64,000 nucleotides of DNA from contig NC_062226.1 in assembly GCF_902686445.1 (NCBI RefSeq), forward strand, positions 9,788,501 to 9,852,500, in the 5' to 3' direction. The DNA is from Sciurus carolinensis. Its lineage: Eukaryota; Chordata; Mammalia; Rodentia; Sciuridae. The notes beneath the pieces are model-generated. The model saw only the letters and a list, made by a program, of their open reading frames with translations. It was not told the origin of the DNA and searched no databases. Of the stretch, positions 40,175 through 51,600 are shown one piece after another (position 1 is the stretch's first letter; every line of letters starts with the position of its first letter). A program made the translations under genes and the position numbers.

Positions 40175-42806
40175 TATTGGTATGCAATTATGTAGTATGT
40201 GTATATTATATACCCATACCCATTGTGGGCTGAATTTATTTAAGTTCTGTGAGGACATCCTAGTGGCATTGTTCATGCTGCTGAAATTAGGTTGTGGTTG
40301 GATCTCATTCACAAGCCTCTGTTTTGAGGGGCTTGTGTTGGGATAAAATGGGCTCATTTGGAGTTGAAATTAGGATATGAAGATCTTAACAGAAAGCTGG
40401 ACATTCTTAGCTTTAAAATCATTTGCAAACTTCCACTTAAATTGATAATAATTAATGATATAACCCTAAAAAAACACATGTGAAGTGAGACACCAGCAGG
40501 TTCCTAAGCTGTATTAGTTCTTTATTTACTTGACCCATATTTATCATTATTACTGAATAGTTATAACTGTTTGTTGGGAATTAATCTAGGGGTTATGGAA
40601 AAAGTTTCGTTGATCACATTTTCAAATAGGTAGGAAAATGTCCTTTAAGTGGTGGAAATGTGTTCCTCCTTGTCACTTCAATACCTGATACTAAATTTTA
40701 ATTTTGGATTGTTTTTAATTAATATGCTTCATTTTATATGTGTCTCTGTGAGGCAGAAAAAGGGGCATTAGCTAAGGAAGGCCTAACCTAGGTGGGGTAG
40801 GATTTAATGAGGAACAGGAGGTTATTAATCTGTATATTTATAGCAGCTGTGATTAATTTAGTCCTGTCTTGGCATTTCCAACTATAGATTTTTCTTATTG
40901 GAATTTCATTTCAAAGATGAGTATGCTCATCTGAGAAAATGCTTCCAAAGAATAAAATGCCTCCAGTTGTATTGCTGAGTCTCCATGAGACCACTTGTGT
41001 TCTGCAGTCTGACCATATATTCACACATGAAGTAGAGCTCTTAATATTAGGTGCATGGTATGCTATAAATACCTGGCCTTTGAAATCTCTACCAAGGATG
41101 ATGGGGTTGGGCCCATAAGATTATAGAAAGAAAGTGCAGTGCCAATTTGTGAATCTGTGAGCTATTGCAGAGGATCAATGTTGGGTTACTCCTGTCTTCA
41201 GCTGATATGTTTATTTGTATGAATGAATAGAAGAGATGTTTAGTATACACTTGAATACACTCACTGTGGAAATTAAGTAGAGGTTATTTTTGCATGATAA
41301 GTTACAACTTGCAGAGCAACGTTTTTCCCCATTCTTCAGAAGATTATATCTACCTAATCCAACATTATATTATCTTAAAGGTAGAAATTAGTTCAGGAGT
41401 CAATTTTACCACCCCCAAAGTGTTACATTTGCCTCCTCATTGTATTTTTAATTAAACATAACTTTTCAATTATAGTATTAAATTTAAAATGCAATTATTA
41501 TAGCCTTTTTCTTAAATATTAAAATGTAATGATGTATTATTTCTGAGAAATCAGAGAAAATGCCCATAAACACTAATATTTTGCTGTTTTAGTAACCAAA
41601 TAATTTTTTTGCAGTTGGAGACTAGTAGCAGAGCAAATAATATGCTACTTAAAATCCATGGAACTGTCTTGGGCTCAATGTGGACATTAATTTGATGAGA
41701 ATAGTAGCAATAAAAACGAAAAAGTGCAGTAGGTAAGACTGAAATTGCAGATAGGACTTCTGACCCCAACAGTTGTAAAACCAGTAACTTTGCAGTAGAG
41801 TAAATAGAGCTGCTGAGAAACCCAGGCCCTTTCCACATTCTGCACTCATACACATTGACATTCTGTACGTACAGTGGGCACTGAAACTCCTTTACTTTAA
41901 AAACATGAGCAGTTCACCTTCCTCAAATTAGAATTTCAAGACATAATATCATACTATTTCCCAGCTTCACTGAGTTTTGAACATAAAGACTTATTTAAAC
42001 ATGCCTTGTATTTAAGGGAAAATGATGGATGTGTGAATAGTGTTGACAGGAAGGGTATCAGGAAGATATAGGGAATGTGTTTAATTAGGTAAAGATAAGT
42101 GTATTAAATTAAATATAACTAATTTGTTGGTGCCACAGAAATATTTTCTTTGAAATTCTGTAAATATGAAAAGTTTTCTAAAGGCTGAAGTTAGTATTTT
42201 CCCTTTTTTTGGTTCAGTGTAATACTGACTTGAGAATTCCATTTTTATGTAACATTGTCACTTAATCATTGATTGAAGCATCACTTCTTAATTTTAAAAT
42301 ATTTTTATTTCTTTTGTGTTTTTAAAAATTATTTTAAAAGTAGTTATCTGACTACTCTAGGCAGTATGATTTTTTTAAAACATTTGAAGGTAGATTCATA
42401 GTTTTTTAATGAATAAATGTATATTACATTATATACTACAGATTCACTCAATCAAGCCTGAATTTGGTCCTAGCACAGACTATAAAGTGGGAGTATTTTT
42501 CCTGTTTTAGTGGACAATTCCAGTCTATATCCTAAGACAATCATCTTTTTTAGGTATAATATTATTTATGGAGACATGGGTAATTTCAGGTTTCAGATTT
42601 TTACTTTTCTCGAAGGCTTATAGAGTGAACATTAATAGGCTGGGTTATTATATCACTTTCACAGTGAGATTAGAAATTATGGTTAGCCTTCTTACAGGCA
42701 TGCAGTGAAAGGTATTTACATGTTATGTATATCACTAATATTCTTTTCTCATCTGAAATTTGTGAATGTCCACTTGTCCCTGATTCAAAATTGAAGTCTG
42801 TAAAAC

Positions 42807-42951
42807 TTTTTTTGGTACTGTGGATTAAACCCAAGGGCACTTTACCACTGAGTCCTCTTTATTTTGAAACAAGAGTCTTGTTAAGTTGCTGGGGCTGGCC
42901 TTAAATTTTGATCCTGCCTCAGCCTCCCAAGTCACTGAAATTGCAGGCATA
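42807..42951 (-). repeat. B1-dID SINE, shortened
   Basis: ggattaaacccaagggcact to gaaattgcaggcata. Confidence 0.8.
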
Positions 42952-43319
42952 AACATTACATCATAAATTGAATCATAAATTTTCTTTAACATCAAATGAA
43001 TATTAATAACCATTGTAAAATCTGAAATGATTTATATGATAATCCCCAAGTATTTCTAAATCACAGAGAAATAACAACTATTTTTTTCAAAATCTTATTC
43101 CCACCTTCCTGCACATGCTATTGATTTTTTTTGTTTTATAAATCTATCATATCCTGTATGATGCATTAGAAAGCTGCAGGAAAATTTTGCTTAAAGTGTT
43201 GTAGTGCAATAAGAATTTTTATTAATATTTCCTGAAGAATAGTTTTTTTAAAACTCTTATTATGTCATTAAAGTTACCTTCTAGTAGTTCAGTAATATAA
43301 TTCAGAACTTGATTTTCAT

Positions 43320-43322
<3 letters not shown>

Positions 43323-43357
<35 letters not shown>

Positions 43358-43433
43358 GGTGCTGGGGATTTGAACCCTGGGCCTTGTGCTTGCAAGGCAA
43401 GCACTCTACCAACTGAGCTATTTCTCCCACCCA
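43323..43433 (-). repeat. Young ID SINE in the SCAI 3' UTR
   Basis: 33-nt T run and near-intact ID body. Target duplication attttcatgactttttt before and attttcatgacttttta after. Confidence 0.92.
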
Positions 43434-43516
43434 ATTTTCATGACTTTTTATAGTTGTCTGGATGCATTCCTTTTGCCAAATAGACCATACCACTAGCTTA
43501 CCAACTTTTTATTTTT

Positions 43517-43522
43517 AATAAA
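43517..43522 (+). terminator. SCAI: Candidate alternative poly(A) signal of SCAI
   Basis: AATAAA followed by ccttgttgttcaac, a modest T/G-rich downstream element. It lies just after a young ID insertion. Confidence 0.3.
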
Positions 43523-44991
43523 CCTTGTTGTTCAACTATCAAAGAGTCTTATATCTTTCAGGATTCTTCCAGTTGAGGTAGAAAAGGAGCTTAGATAATA
43601 AGAAACACAGATACAATGTCCTTCCATTTTCATAGTAGAGTTTATTAGTGAAGGAATTTGTCCAACTAGGGTGTCTTCATTTGTGTAGCACTGGTATAAA
43701 TAGGACTTGCATTAATCATTAAACCAGATTAAGCAGTTATAATTTGTTTAGTTTGCTGTAAAGATTATTATAATTTCAGGCCACTGTATTATTTTCTCTG
43801 AGCAGTTCCCATTGTAAAATTAAGTATCCTTTTTCTTTATTCAAAGCATCACTAAAGGTTAATTTAATCAAGTAGGAGTGAAACAAGTTGATCTTTTTTC
43901 ACAGAAAACAATGGTGAACCTACTGTCTACATTTTGAATTTTAGGCAGAAATGCACTTGTTTAAATCATAGAGAAATTACATCTGAAGGATAATATACTT
44001 ACTTGATTTTCTAGTGGTGTGAAATACTTTTTAAAAAATTGTGCTTGTAACTGAAATGTTATAGAATTGTAACACTATAGGGATTAGAGTTATATCTACT
44101 AGCTCTCCTCAAGAGATTGAAGCACAATAATTTTCATGTAACAAACTTTATCCAAATGCTGCTAATCCATCGTGCAAATAATCAAGCTATTTGGTTGCCT
44201 ACCTAGCTATTCACTGTAATCCTTGAGACATAGTCTTGTTCATTTGTATTAACATTTGGGTATTGTAGGTTAATACTCTAGAACAAAATCCATCAACTCA
44301 GCTCTGTTAGACAGCAAATTTCTTTGGATTCATTAGTTTTTATGTGTGTTATTAGAATACATTTTGAAGGGGCTATTCACCAATGACTAAGGGGAAAATT
44401 ATATTGTCAATATAATTTTAACTTAAACCTTTGTGGTGTTCTAAAGTCTTGTCTGTTGGTGTTTCTAAACTGTTTAAGCCATATGTTCTCTTAAACAAGG
44501 ATGTTTTTTGTTTTGTTCATTTCCAGCAGCCTCTTTCTGCTTTGTCGGTTACAGTTAATACTTAATAGATTTTAGAAATTGAGTTCTTGAAACATTTCAT
44601 TTCCTTGAGTTCATCACTTTTGGCTCTGTATGATGTGATTTGTCACAAAAGATAGCAAGCCTTTCACTACACTATATGACTTTCAAAGTAAACACTGTGA
44701 TTCTGCAGAACAGATTCCCAAGGCTTTCCTATGTTTTTTTCCTGTCATACAGTGCCTACCACCTGGAGGGCACTTAAATATTAGAAGATGGAAAGTAAAA
44801 CATTGTTGTTTTGATGTTTTATTAAATAACAGAATTACAGAATATTTGATTTTTGTTGTCAGTGTATTAAAGAAGTTTTTGCATTGATAAATGTTCTCTA
44901 GGAATGTGACTACATTCATCAGGTGTGAACTCTTGTAAATGAATTTTGTATCTTGAATCCACGTATATATTAAGTGTATCATCAATATAAA

Positions 44992-44997
44992 AATAAA
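44992..44997 (+). terminator. SCAI: Candidate distal poly(A) signal of SCAI
   Basis: AATAAA is followed 15-30 nt later by a T/G-rich stretch (tttgcttaaagttttggg), a reasonable cleavage context. It is the last good signal before the GOLGA1 CpG island. Confidence 0.5.
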
Positions 44998-45252
44998 CAT
45001 TATTTGCTTAAAGTTTTGGGTACTTCTTCAGAATTGGTGACTACATAAGTGCTAAACTGTTACGGTTGCTTCTTCAGATGATGACTCAGATGCTTTGAAC
45101 TATCTTAGGGTTGTGGATTCCGTCCTTATTCTAGTTTGTAGATATCTTCTGCATCCTGATTTTTATTTTTCTCTGGCCTGTTTCAGGTGGTCAGAACTGG
45201 GACACGAGTAGGGCAAGACTGTTAAAAAACAAAACAAAACAAAAACCTGGTG

Positions 45253-45432
45253 GAGCCAGGCCAGTGGCACATGCCTGTAATACCAGGGACACTGAGACAG
45301 GATTGCAGGTTGGAAGGCAGCCTCAGCAATTTAGGAGGCTTTAGGCAATTAGTGAGACCCTATCTCAAAATAAATTTTTAAAATGGGCTGGGGAAGTAAT
45401 TCAGTGGGTTCAACCCCCTGTTCCAAAAATCA
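45253..45432 (+). repeat. B1-dID SINE between SCAI and GOLGA1
   Basis: gagccaggccagtggcacat to gttcaaccccctgttcc. Confidence 0.85.
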
Positions 45433-46221
45433 GTCCATCGATCAATTAATCTATCTGGTGGAACTGATTGACCCTTGCACTGGTGTTGAGTCTGGGCCAG
45501 GAACTAAAAAGTTCTTCAATGTGCAACCTCTAACTTGGCGTTGAGGAATCTGGAGACCTGTCTTGGGGTAATAAATTCACAGTGACTTTCAACAAGGCAG
45601 TTTTTGCGTTTTGGGTTTTCGTCCTGTTACAAAGAGGCGGCTCACTGATGGGCAGTAAAATTGTCGCGGCCATGTGTTTACATAACAAGCAATATATCAG
45701 AGGGCATTCACAACTAAGGAAAGGTCTTGAAACCTTTCAGCTGTACACCATGTGTGTGCTGGGTTGTGATATAAAACGTATAATGACAGGACGTCAGACG
45801 CGAAAGTTAAAGAAAAACGAGTCACAATACGCAAGGAGCAGTTCCAGTTTCAGCGGGCACAGGTTTTCCAGACCGCCTACTTGACAGGAGGCTGCGTAGC
45901 GCGCGCGGCAGGACCCGAGTGCAGATTGGCGCCTGGCCGAGCCGCGCGGCCACAGCCCGGGGTTCGGTCCGGCAGGGCCCACGCTGGCCCAGGGCACCGA
46001 TTGCACAGGTGTCCCTCTTCGCCCGCTCCGCACCACCCATTTAAAGAAAATAAAAAGGAACAGCCACCGGCCTAAGCGACCCGGTCGACACCTGCCGGTC
46101 TGGAGTCTCGCTGACGTGGCCACTGCGCCTGAGGGAGGGCCGGTGCACCGCCTGTGCCCTCCAGCCGTTCCGGCCACCTGCCGGCTGCGGCTTCTAGCTG
46201 TGGCCGCGGAGGCGCACACGG

Positions 46222-46231
46222 GCGCATGCGC
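46222..46231. promoter_or_regulatory. NRF1-like palindromic site
   Basis: GCGCATGCGC, a perfect match to the core NRF1 motif, lies in the middle of the CpG island and 23 bp before the ETS-like site. Both are common within about 100 bp of CpG-island start sites. Confidence 0.6.
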
Positions 46232-46254
46232 GCGGCGGGCCAACCCCACGCAGC

Positions 46255-46264
46255 ACTTCCGGCG
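46255..46264 (-). promoter_or_regulatory. ETS-family (GABPA/ELK-type) site
   Basis: ACTTCCGGCG on the + strand reads CGCCGGAAGT on the minus strand, a strong ETS core. Transcription of GOLGA1 probably starts shortly downstream. Confidence 0.55.
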
Positions 46265-46269
46265 CGCTG

Positions 46270-46391
46270 GGGGACGTGCGGTTCCGGGTCGCTGCCTGGC
46301 TCACCGGCCGGCGGTGGGGGCTGGTGACTCGGGCCTGCGCTCACGAGAGGCCCTGGAGGCGGGGCTCTGCCGGCTGCCCAAAGAGCGGCAG
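46270..46391 (+). other. GOLGA1: Possible GOLGA1 non-coding first exon
   Basis: The start codon exon has its own acceptor, so a 5' UTR exon must lie upstream, most likely inside the CpG island. One donor is gcggcag|gtgcgc at 46391/46392. Alternatives are cttggcag|gtacct (46739/46740) and tctagac|gtgagt (46750/46751). The exon start given is only an estimate placed just after the ETS-like site. Confidence 0.3.
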
Positions 46392-46751
46392 GTGCGCGGG
46401 CAGGGGTTCCGGGGACGCGAGCAGGCCCCCGTTCTTCCGGTGGCCTCAGTGTCCCCAAAGCGGCCTGGACGGGGTTGCCCAGGACCCAAACCGGGGGGCG
46501 GTGCCAGGTGCTGTAAGGGACCGGGTGGGAGCGGAGGCGGGCTGCGCGGGCCTGGAGTCCGGAGCCCAGGGTTCCGTGATTCCTCCCTGCGCGACCGAGG
46601 ATGAGCCAGTCCTCCTCCCTGGGGCCGAGTTTCCCTGCTGTCAAGTGGGAGAGATGTTGGTTCCTTCCCTTCTTTGACAGTCCAAGCAAGGGCGTGGCTG
46701 GAGGGAGACTGGGGAGTGGGATCCAAGTGCCTTGGCAGGTACCTCTAGACG

Positions 46752-46781
46752 TGAGTAAAAGACCTACCTGTCTTTTACTCA
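46752..46781. other. 12-bp perfect hairpin overlapping a splice-donor-like site
   Basis: Arms tgagtaaaagac and gtcttttactca with a 6-nt loop. The left arm overlaps gtgagt (46751-46756). Confidence 0.85.
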
Positions 46782-46799
46782 ACTCTGCCGTCCTTTTGC

Positions 46800-47500
46800 T
46801 CAGAAACTGACTAAGTGCGAATCAAGCCCAGGGTCTGGCCAGGTAAACAGTGTTTGTGTCAACGTCAGCTGAGAAATAAACGCCGGCCCCGGGAAACCTT
46901 AATCTCATTCAAGTTGCAGTGAATTTAGGCATAGGTCTACTGCGGTGAGCAATTCTGCCCTTTGTAACTGTGAATGAAACTCGTAGGCAAATCACAATTC
47001 ACAGGGACCAAGGTGAGGGACGGTAGTCCACTGAGAGGTGAGGTAGTGACAAGTTTTCTTCCCCACTTAATCCTTCCTCCTGGGTCCTCTACTCCCCTGC
47101 CCCATCTCCACCCACCACTTTTGTCCTCGTTTGGAATATGCAACCCACTTTATGTTTGTCTTCATGCAGGACAGAATGCATCGACCTCCAGGCTGTTTTA
47201 AATCTAGTAGATAAGCCAGGTGAGTAAGTGGTTTACCTATTTTTTTTTTTAATTTGTTCTAATTGGTTAAGGTGAAGGTTTTGAAGAAATTCTACAGACT
47301 TGATCCTAAGTGGTAAAAAGTCATTTGAAGATCTTAGAGCAGAGTTTAGATATCTTCAAAAAAAAAAAAAAAAAAAAACATGGAAAGTTAAGGCTGAAAC
47401 CTGATTGTTAGTATTTTATACACAATTAAGGGAAATTTAAATGGGAAATTTTTGAATCTCATGTTAACTACCATGTCAGATGCTTTGAAGAAAAGAGATT
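46800..47500 (+). other. GOLGA1: Probable GOLGA1 first intron, nothing recognised
   Basis: Unique sequence with an A run near 47359-47378; no repeat or exon assigned. Confidence 0.5.
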
Positions 47501-47668
47501 GTGCTGGGCATGGGGGCCCATGCCTATAATCCCAGCCTCTGGGGAGACTGAGAAGGGAGGATCTCAAGTTCAAGCAACTTAGTGATACCCTGTCTCAACA
47601 TAAAAATTAAAAAGAGCTGGAGATGTAGCTCAGTGATAAAGTGCCCCTGGGTTAGATCCCCTGGAGTA
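47501..47668 (+). repeat. B1-dID SINE
   Basis: gtgctgggcatgggggccca to gggttagatcccctgg. Confidence 0.85.
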
Positions 47669-48062
47669 GGGGTGTCATGGGGATTGTGCATTGAGGTAGT
47701 TTTAGCAAACTGAAAGAAAACCACATAGTATTTCCAGGAAAAGTTAAAGACTATCTCATACCTGATACATGGTTTTCTGGCTTGCCTGATTTTTTCTAGG
47801 TTATGATTTTTTTCTAGAAACAGGTGATTGCAAACCATCCTGGAACATTAGAATATTACCTAATATTACATAGAATTTTCCTCATATTGAGTTACATGTT
47901 TGTGCCATCAGCTTAAAAAGGGAAAAAAGCCCTAAACACTGGTTAAGCTTATTGAGGCAAGAATTCAAAATCATTAATTTATGATTTTGCGATGTTAACC
48001 TGAGAAATTTTACTAACTGTCATAGGCCACTGCCAACATGGTATAATTAAAAAAAAAAAAAA

Positions 48063-48200
48063 AGTTGAGACTTGTGAGTCAGAGCTCTGTGTTCAAATAC
48101 CAGCCCTGTCACTTAGCCACATAGCCTTTGGCAGGTTACTTCACCTCTTTGAGATTGGATTGCCTTATCTGCATGAGAAGCGCCTAAGTGATTTTTAAAT
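48063..48200 (+). repeat. MIR SINE
   Basis: gagtcagagctctgtgttca, ggcaggttacttcacctctt. Confidence 0.75.
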
Positions 48201-48332
48201 GTTTAGTAATTTTGTTCTACTAAGTATACATTTAAGTTATGAAACTTAATTTTGAAACCTGAAACTTAACAACTCAGATGTGAAATCTTTCCTGTGTTTG
48301 ACTTAGAGCTATCTCTTTCATCTGATTTGTAG

Positions 48333-48490
48333 ATACTGTGTTGCCATATGCCTTTGACCCACATTTAAGTTGAAATCCAGCTTGCTTGGATGTCTGAAAC
48401 TTTTTAGGCTCCTTTGTCTGAACACTGGTTACTGAAAATTATTGGTAGTTCAAGAACTGGTCATCTGTACTGGATAGCCATACAGCAAAA
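48333..48490 (+). other. GOLGA1: Candidate 5' UTR part of the GOLGA1 start-codon exon
   Basis: The best acceptor upstream of the ATG is ctatctctttcatctgatttgtag, ending at 48332. Weaker AG sites at about 48382 and 48409 could be used instead. Confidence 0.4.
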
Positions 48491-48625
48491 ATGTTTGCAA
48501 AACTGAAGAAGAAAATTGCAGAAGAGACTGCTGTCACTCAGAGACCAGGAGGTGCTACAAGGATCCCACGGTCAGTGAGCAAGGAATCAGTAGCCTCTAT
48601 GGGAGCTGACTCAGGAGATGACTTT
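48491..48625 (+). CDS. GOLGA1: GOLGA1 coding exon with start codon
   Basis: ATG at 48491 has the context gcaaaaATGT (A at -3). The 45 codons [20 protein letters not shown] through to GADSGDDF match the known golgin-97 N-terminus, which fixes the start. Donor gtaagt at 48626 is a full consensus match; phase 0. Confidence 0.97.
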
Positions 48626-51600
48626 GTAAGTATCTTCTCTAGCTTTGAATATTTGGTGCAGTATTAATTTTTTAAATTTATTTATTTATTTTTGGTACTG
48701 GGAGTTGAACCCAGGGTGCTTTACCAGTAAGGTAGATCCCTAGGCCTTTTTATTTTTATTTCAAAACAAGGTCTTGCTGTGTTGCTGAGTGTCCCCCTAA
48801 GTTGCTGAGGCTGCTCTCAAACTTGCAATCCTCCTGCCTCAACCTCCTCAGTTATTGAGATTATGAGCATACACCACCATGCCTAGCTTCAAAACATATG
48901 TATTTTTTTTTTTGGAGCTGGGGTTTGAACCTAGGGCCTTGTGCTTGAAGCAAGCACTCTACCAAATGAGCTATATCCCCAGCCCCCTGACTTTAAAACA
49001 TTTTAAAAATAATATTGCAGTGAATCCTTCCAACATATATTTTTTTATTACATGATTTATATGCTTTATAGTTTATAGCTGCTTAAGAACCTGCATGTCT
49101 AATTCTCTACTTAAGATACCTTTTTGTTAGTGTTTGGGTGTTAATATTAAGGTAGCTTTTTTTTCTTATTTTTCAGTGAATCCCTTTCCATATTCTGTAC
49201 ATTGTCCTCTTGTATTGCTTTTCTGTCTGTATAGTTTGTGCATCTTCTTTTACGTTTCAGTCTTTCCAAATGTCTGAGCCTGTTTTCTATGCAGGCTCAT
49301 ATACTTTGTCACTATTGCTTTAATAAGGCCTGTGAATTATGCCAGAATGCACTATTTTATTGGGAAAATTTATGGAAAGATGGCACTTATGAATAGTATG
49401 TCATGTTGTTTGTAAAGTACCTTTGGTTTGATAAGATTTAAAAAATGATGCTGACATGTTAGAGAAATGTCACACTTAAGGATTAAAATATATGTTTGGC
49501 ATATGACAGGATCCTCATAAGTTAGATGACTTTAAAAAAGATCTTATAGGGGCTGGGGTTGTAGCTCAGTGGTAGCACACTTGCCTAGCACATGTGAGGC
49601 ACTGGGTTTGATCCTCAGCACCACATAAAAACAAATAAACAAAATAAAGATATTGTCTACAAATTAAAAAAAATGTATAATGCTTGATATATATAAAAGG
49701 ATCCACTTAATATACATATAAAGCATAAAGCAGATTTGATCCCCAGCACCACAAAAAAGGGACAAAGCATAATGTATATGTGATGTATAAAGCAAGTAAA
49801 TCTGTCTCCCACCAAAGAAATAGAACATTATCAATACTGTTGAAGCCATTTATATGCTACTCTCTATTTCCTTCTCCTCCCCCACCCATAACCACTAAAT
49901 TTTGTTTATCATTCCCATGCTAATTAAAATATCTTAACAGATACATATGTATTCATAAACAATTTTGTGTTTGCATGGTACTGGAGAAAGAACCCAGGGG
50001 TGCTCTATCACTAAGCTACATCCCTAGCCCCTTCTTTTTTTTTTTAATATTTTTTTAGATGTTGATAGACCTTTATGTTTTTCATTTAATTATATGTGGT
50101 GCTGAGAATCGAACCCAGAGCCTCACACATGCTAGGCATGCGCTCTACCACTGAGCCACAACACCAGCGCCACCCCCCCCCCCTTTTTTTTAAAAAAAAG
50201 ACAAGAGTCTTGCTAAGTGTCCAGGCTGGTCTCAAACTTGTGATCCTCTTGCCTCAGCCCCCAAGTACTGGAATTGCAGGCATGCACCACCATGCCCTGT
50301 AATTTATTATTTAATACTGCTTATTTTTGAACTTTATAAAGATGGTATACCATAGTCTTCTTGGACTTACTTTTTCTTTAACTCAACATGTTTCCAAAAT
50401 GTATCTGTGTGGCATGAAGCTGTGGTTCATTTATTTTGATTGCTATTTACTTCATAAGATTACAGCATTTGAATAGGCCACAATTTATTTCTATCTTCTC
50501 CCAGTGATAGACATTTGAGTTGTTTCCATGTTCAAATGAATCTTCCCTCTCCTTCCTTTTATTACCTGAATCCCTGGTCAGATTACATGACAGAAACTAT
50601 TAGGTTATTGTGGTAGAGCAATAAGATTAAATGATCTAGATTGCCCCTGTATTTAGCATCAAATATAAGTAAAAATTGGATCGCCAGACTAAAGGATATA
50701 GGTTTTATTTGTTTCACAGTGCTGGGGATTGAACCCAGGGCCTTGCACTTGCTAGGCCAGTGCTTCTACCACTCAGATACCTCTCTAGTACCCTGAAAAA
50801 TATAGCAGAAGGATCTGCTTTCCCCTCATACTCTGACATACTATATCAAGACTCTCATCTAGAATGTGTTCCAGACATAAATATTGACCTGAGTGCTTCG
50901 AGACTTTTTGAGTAACCTTTTTGAACTTAACTACCTATACTGATCCTTACTCCATGTCTACAGGTCTTTATATCCAACTGCATTTATTTCTCCAAATAGA
51001 TACCTTCCATTTGTTATCTGACATTCTAAATGAACAAAATTGAATTCAGTAACTCCATCTCCATCCTACCAACTCACCAACCATGGATTTTTTTTTATAC
51101 TCTTTCCTCCTTTCATGTCTTGGTATCTATCAGTCAAGTATTTGGGTTTCCATTTCCCAAATATCTGTCAAACTTCACCACTTTATGCCTCTTCAAGTGC
51201 ATTTACCAACATGGCCACTTTATTTCAGGCTGACTTTCTTTCTTGGGGGAAAGTAGCAGCCTATATGGGCTCCTGCCTCCAGTTTCTCCCTAAAGTGATC
51301 TTTCTAAAAGCAGATCTGTTCACATCTCTTGATGATTAAAACTGGGTGGCTTCCTCATTTTCAGGATGAAGAACCAATTCATATATTACCGTGTAATGAT
51401 AAACTGCCATGTTTTTTTTCCTAGCTAACCAATCCAACCTCATCTCACGCAGCTTTCCTACACCCCATGCTGGAGCCAGACTGAATCTGTTGAACTTCCT
51501 GGAATGGCCCATATTACATCCTGCCTACCAGTGTTTGCCTATGCTGTTCACTCTTCCTGGAATATCCTATACTCCTCATTTCACTCTTGCATTCCTCTGA

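Larger units (their letters stand above)
35874..45015 (+). other. SCAI: Putative long 3' UTR of SCAI
   Basis: From the stop codon to about 45015 the sequence is AT-rich and mostly unique. It holds three clear full SINE insertions (38907-39125, 42807-42951, 43323-43433), one 25-bp ID scrap, and old MIR/L2 pieces. The flanking introns carry a SINE every few hundred bases. It ends shortly after AATAAA at 44992-44997. Human SCAI is known to have a multi-kilobase 3' UTR. The extent here is inferred; AATAAA at 37443 and 43517 could give shorter forms. Confidence 0.6.
45880..46600. promoter_or_regulatory. GOLGA1: CpG island, probable GOLGA1 promoter and first exon region
   Basis: This is the only dense run of CG dinucleotides in the window. 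It starts about 0.9 kb after the putative SCAI poly(A) site and lies 1.9-2.6 kb before the GOLGA1 start codon. It contains an NRF1-like palindrome, an ETS-like site and TGACGTGG near 46111 (CRE-like). No TATA box is evident, typical of a broad housekeeping promoter. The exact start of transcription cannot be read from sequence alone. Confidence 0.8.

Noticed and set aside
45794..46249. Other open frames on both strands of the CpG island
   Set aside because: Same base-composition effect; no splice or family support.
46072..46782. Long minus-strand open frame (236 codons) in the CpG island
   Set aside because: High GC makes stop codons rare in several frames at once; the peptide is Pro/Arg/Ala-rich without a recognisable domain and overlaps other equally open frames.
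49735..49762. Possible separate full SINE
   Set aside because: Only the B-box side of an ID element remains; treated as a scrap.
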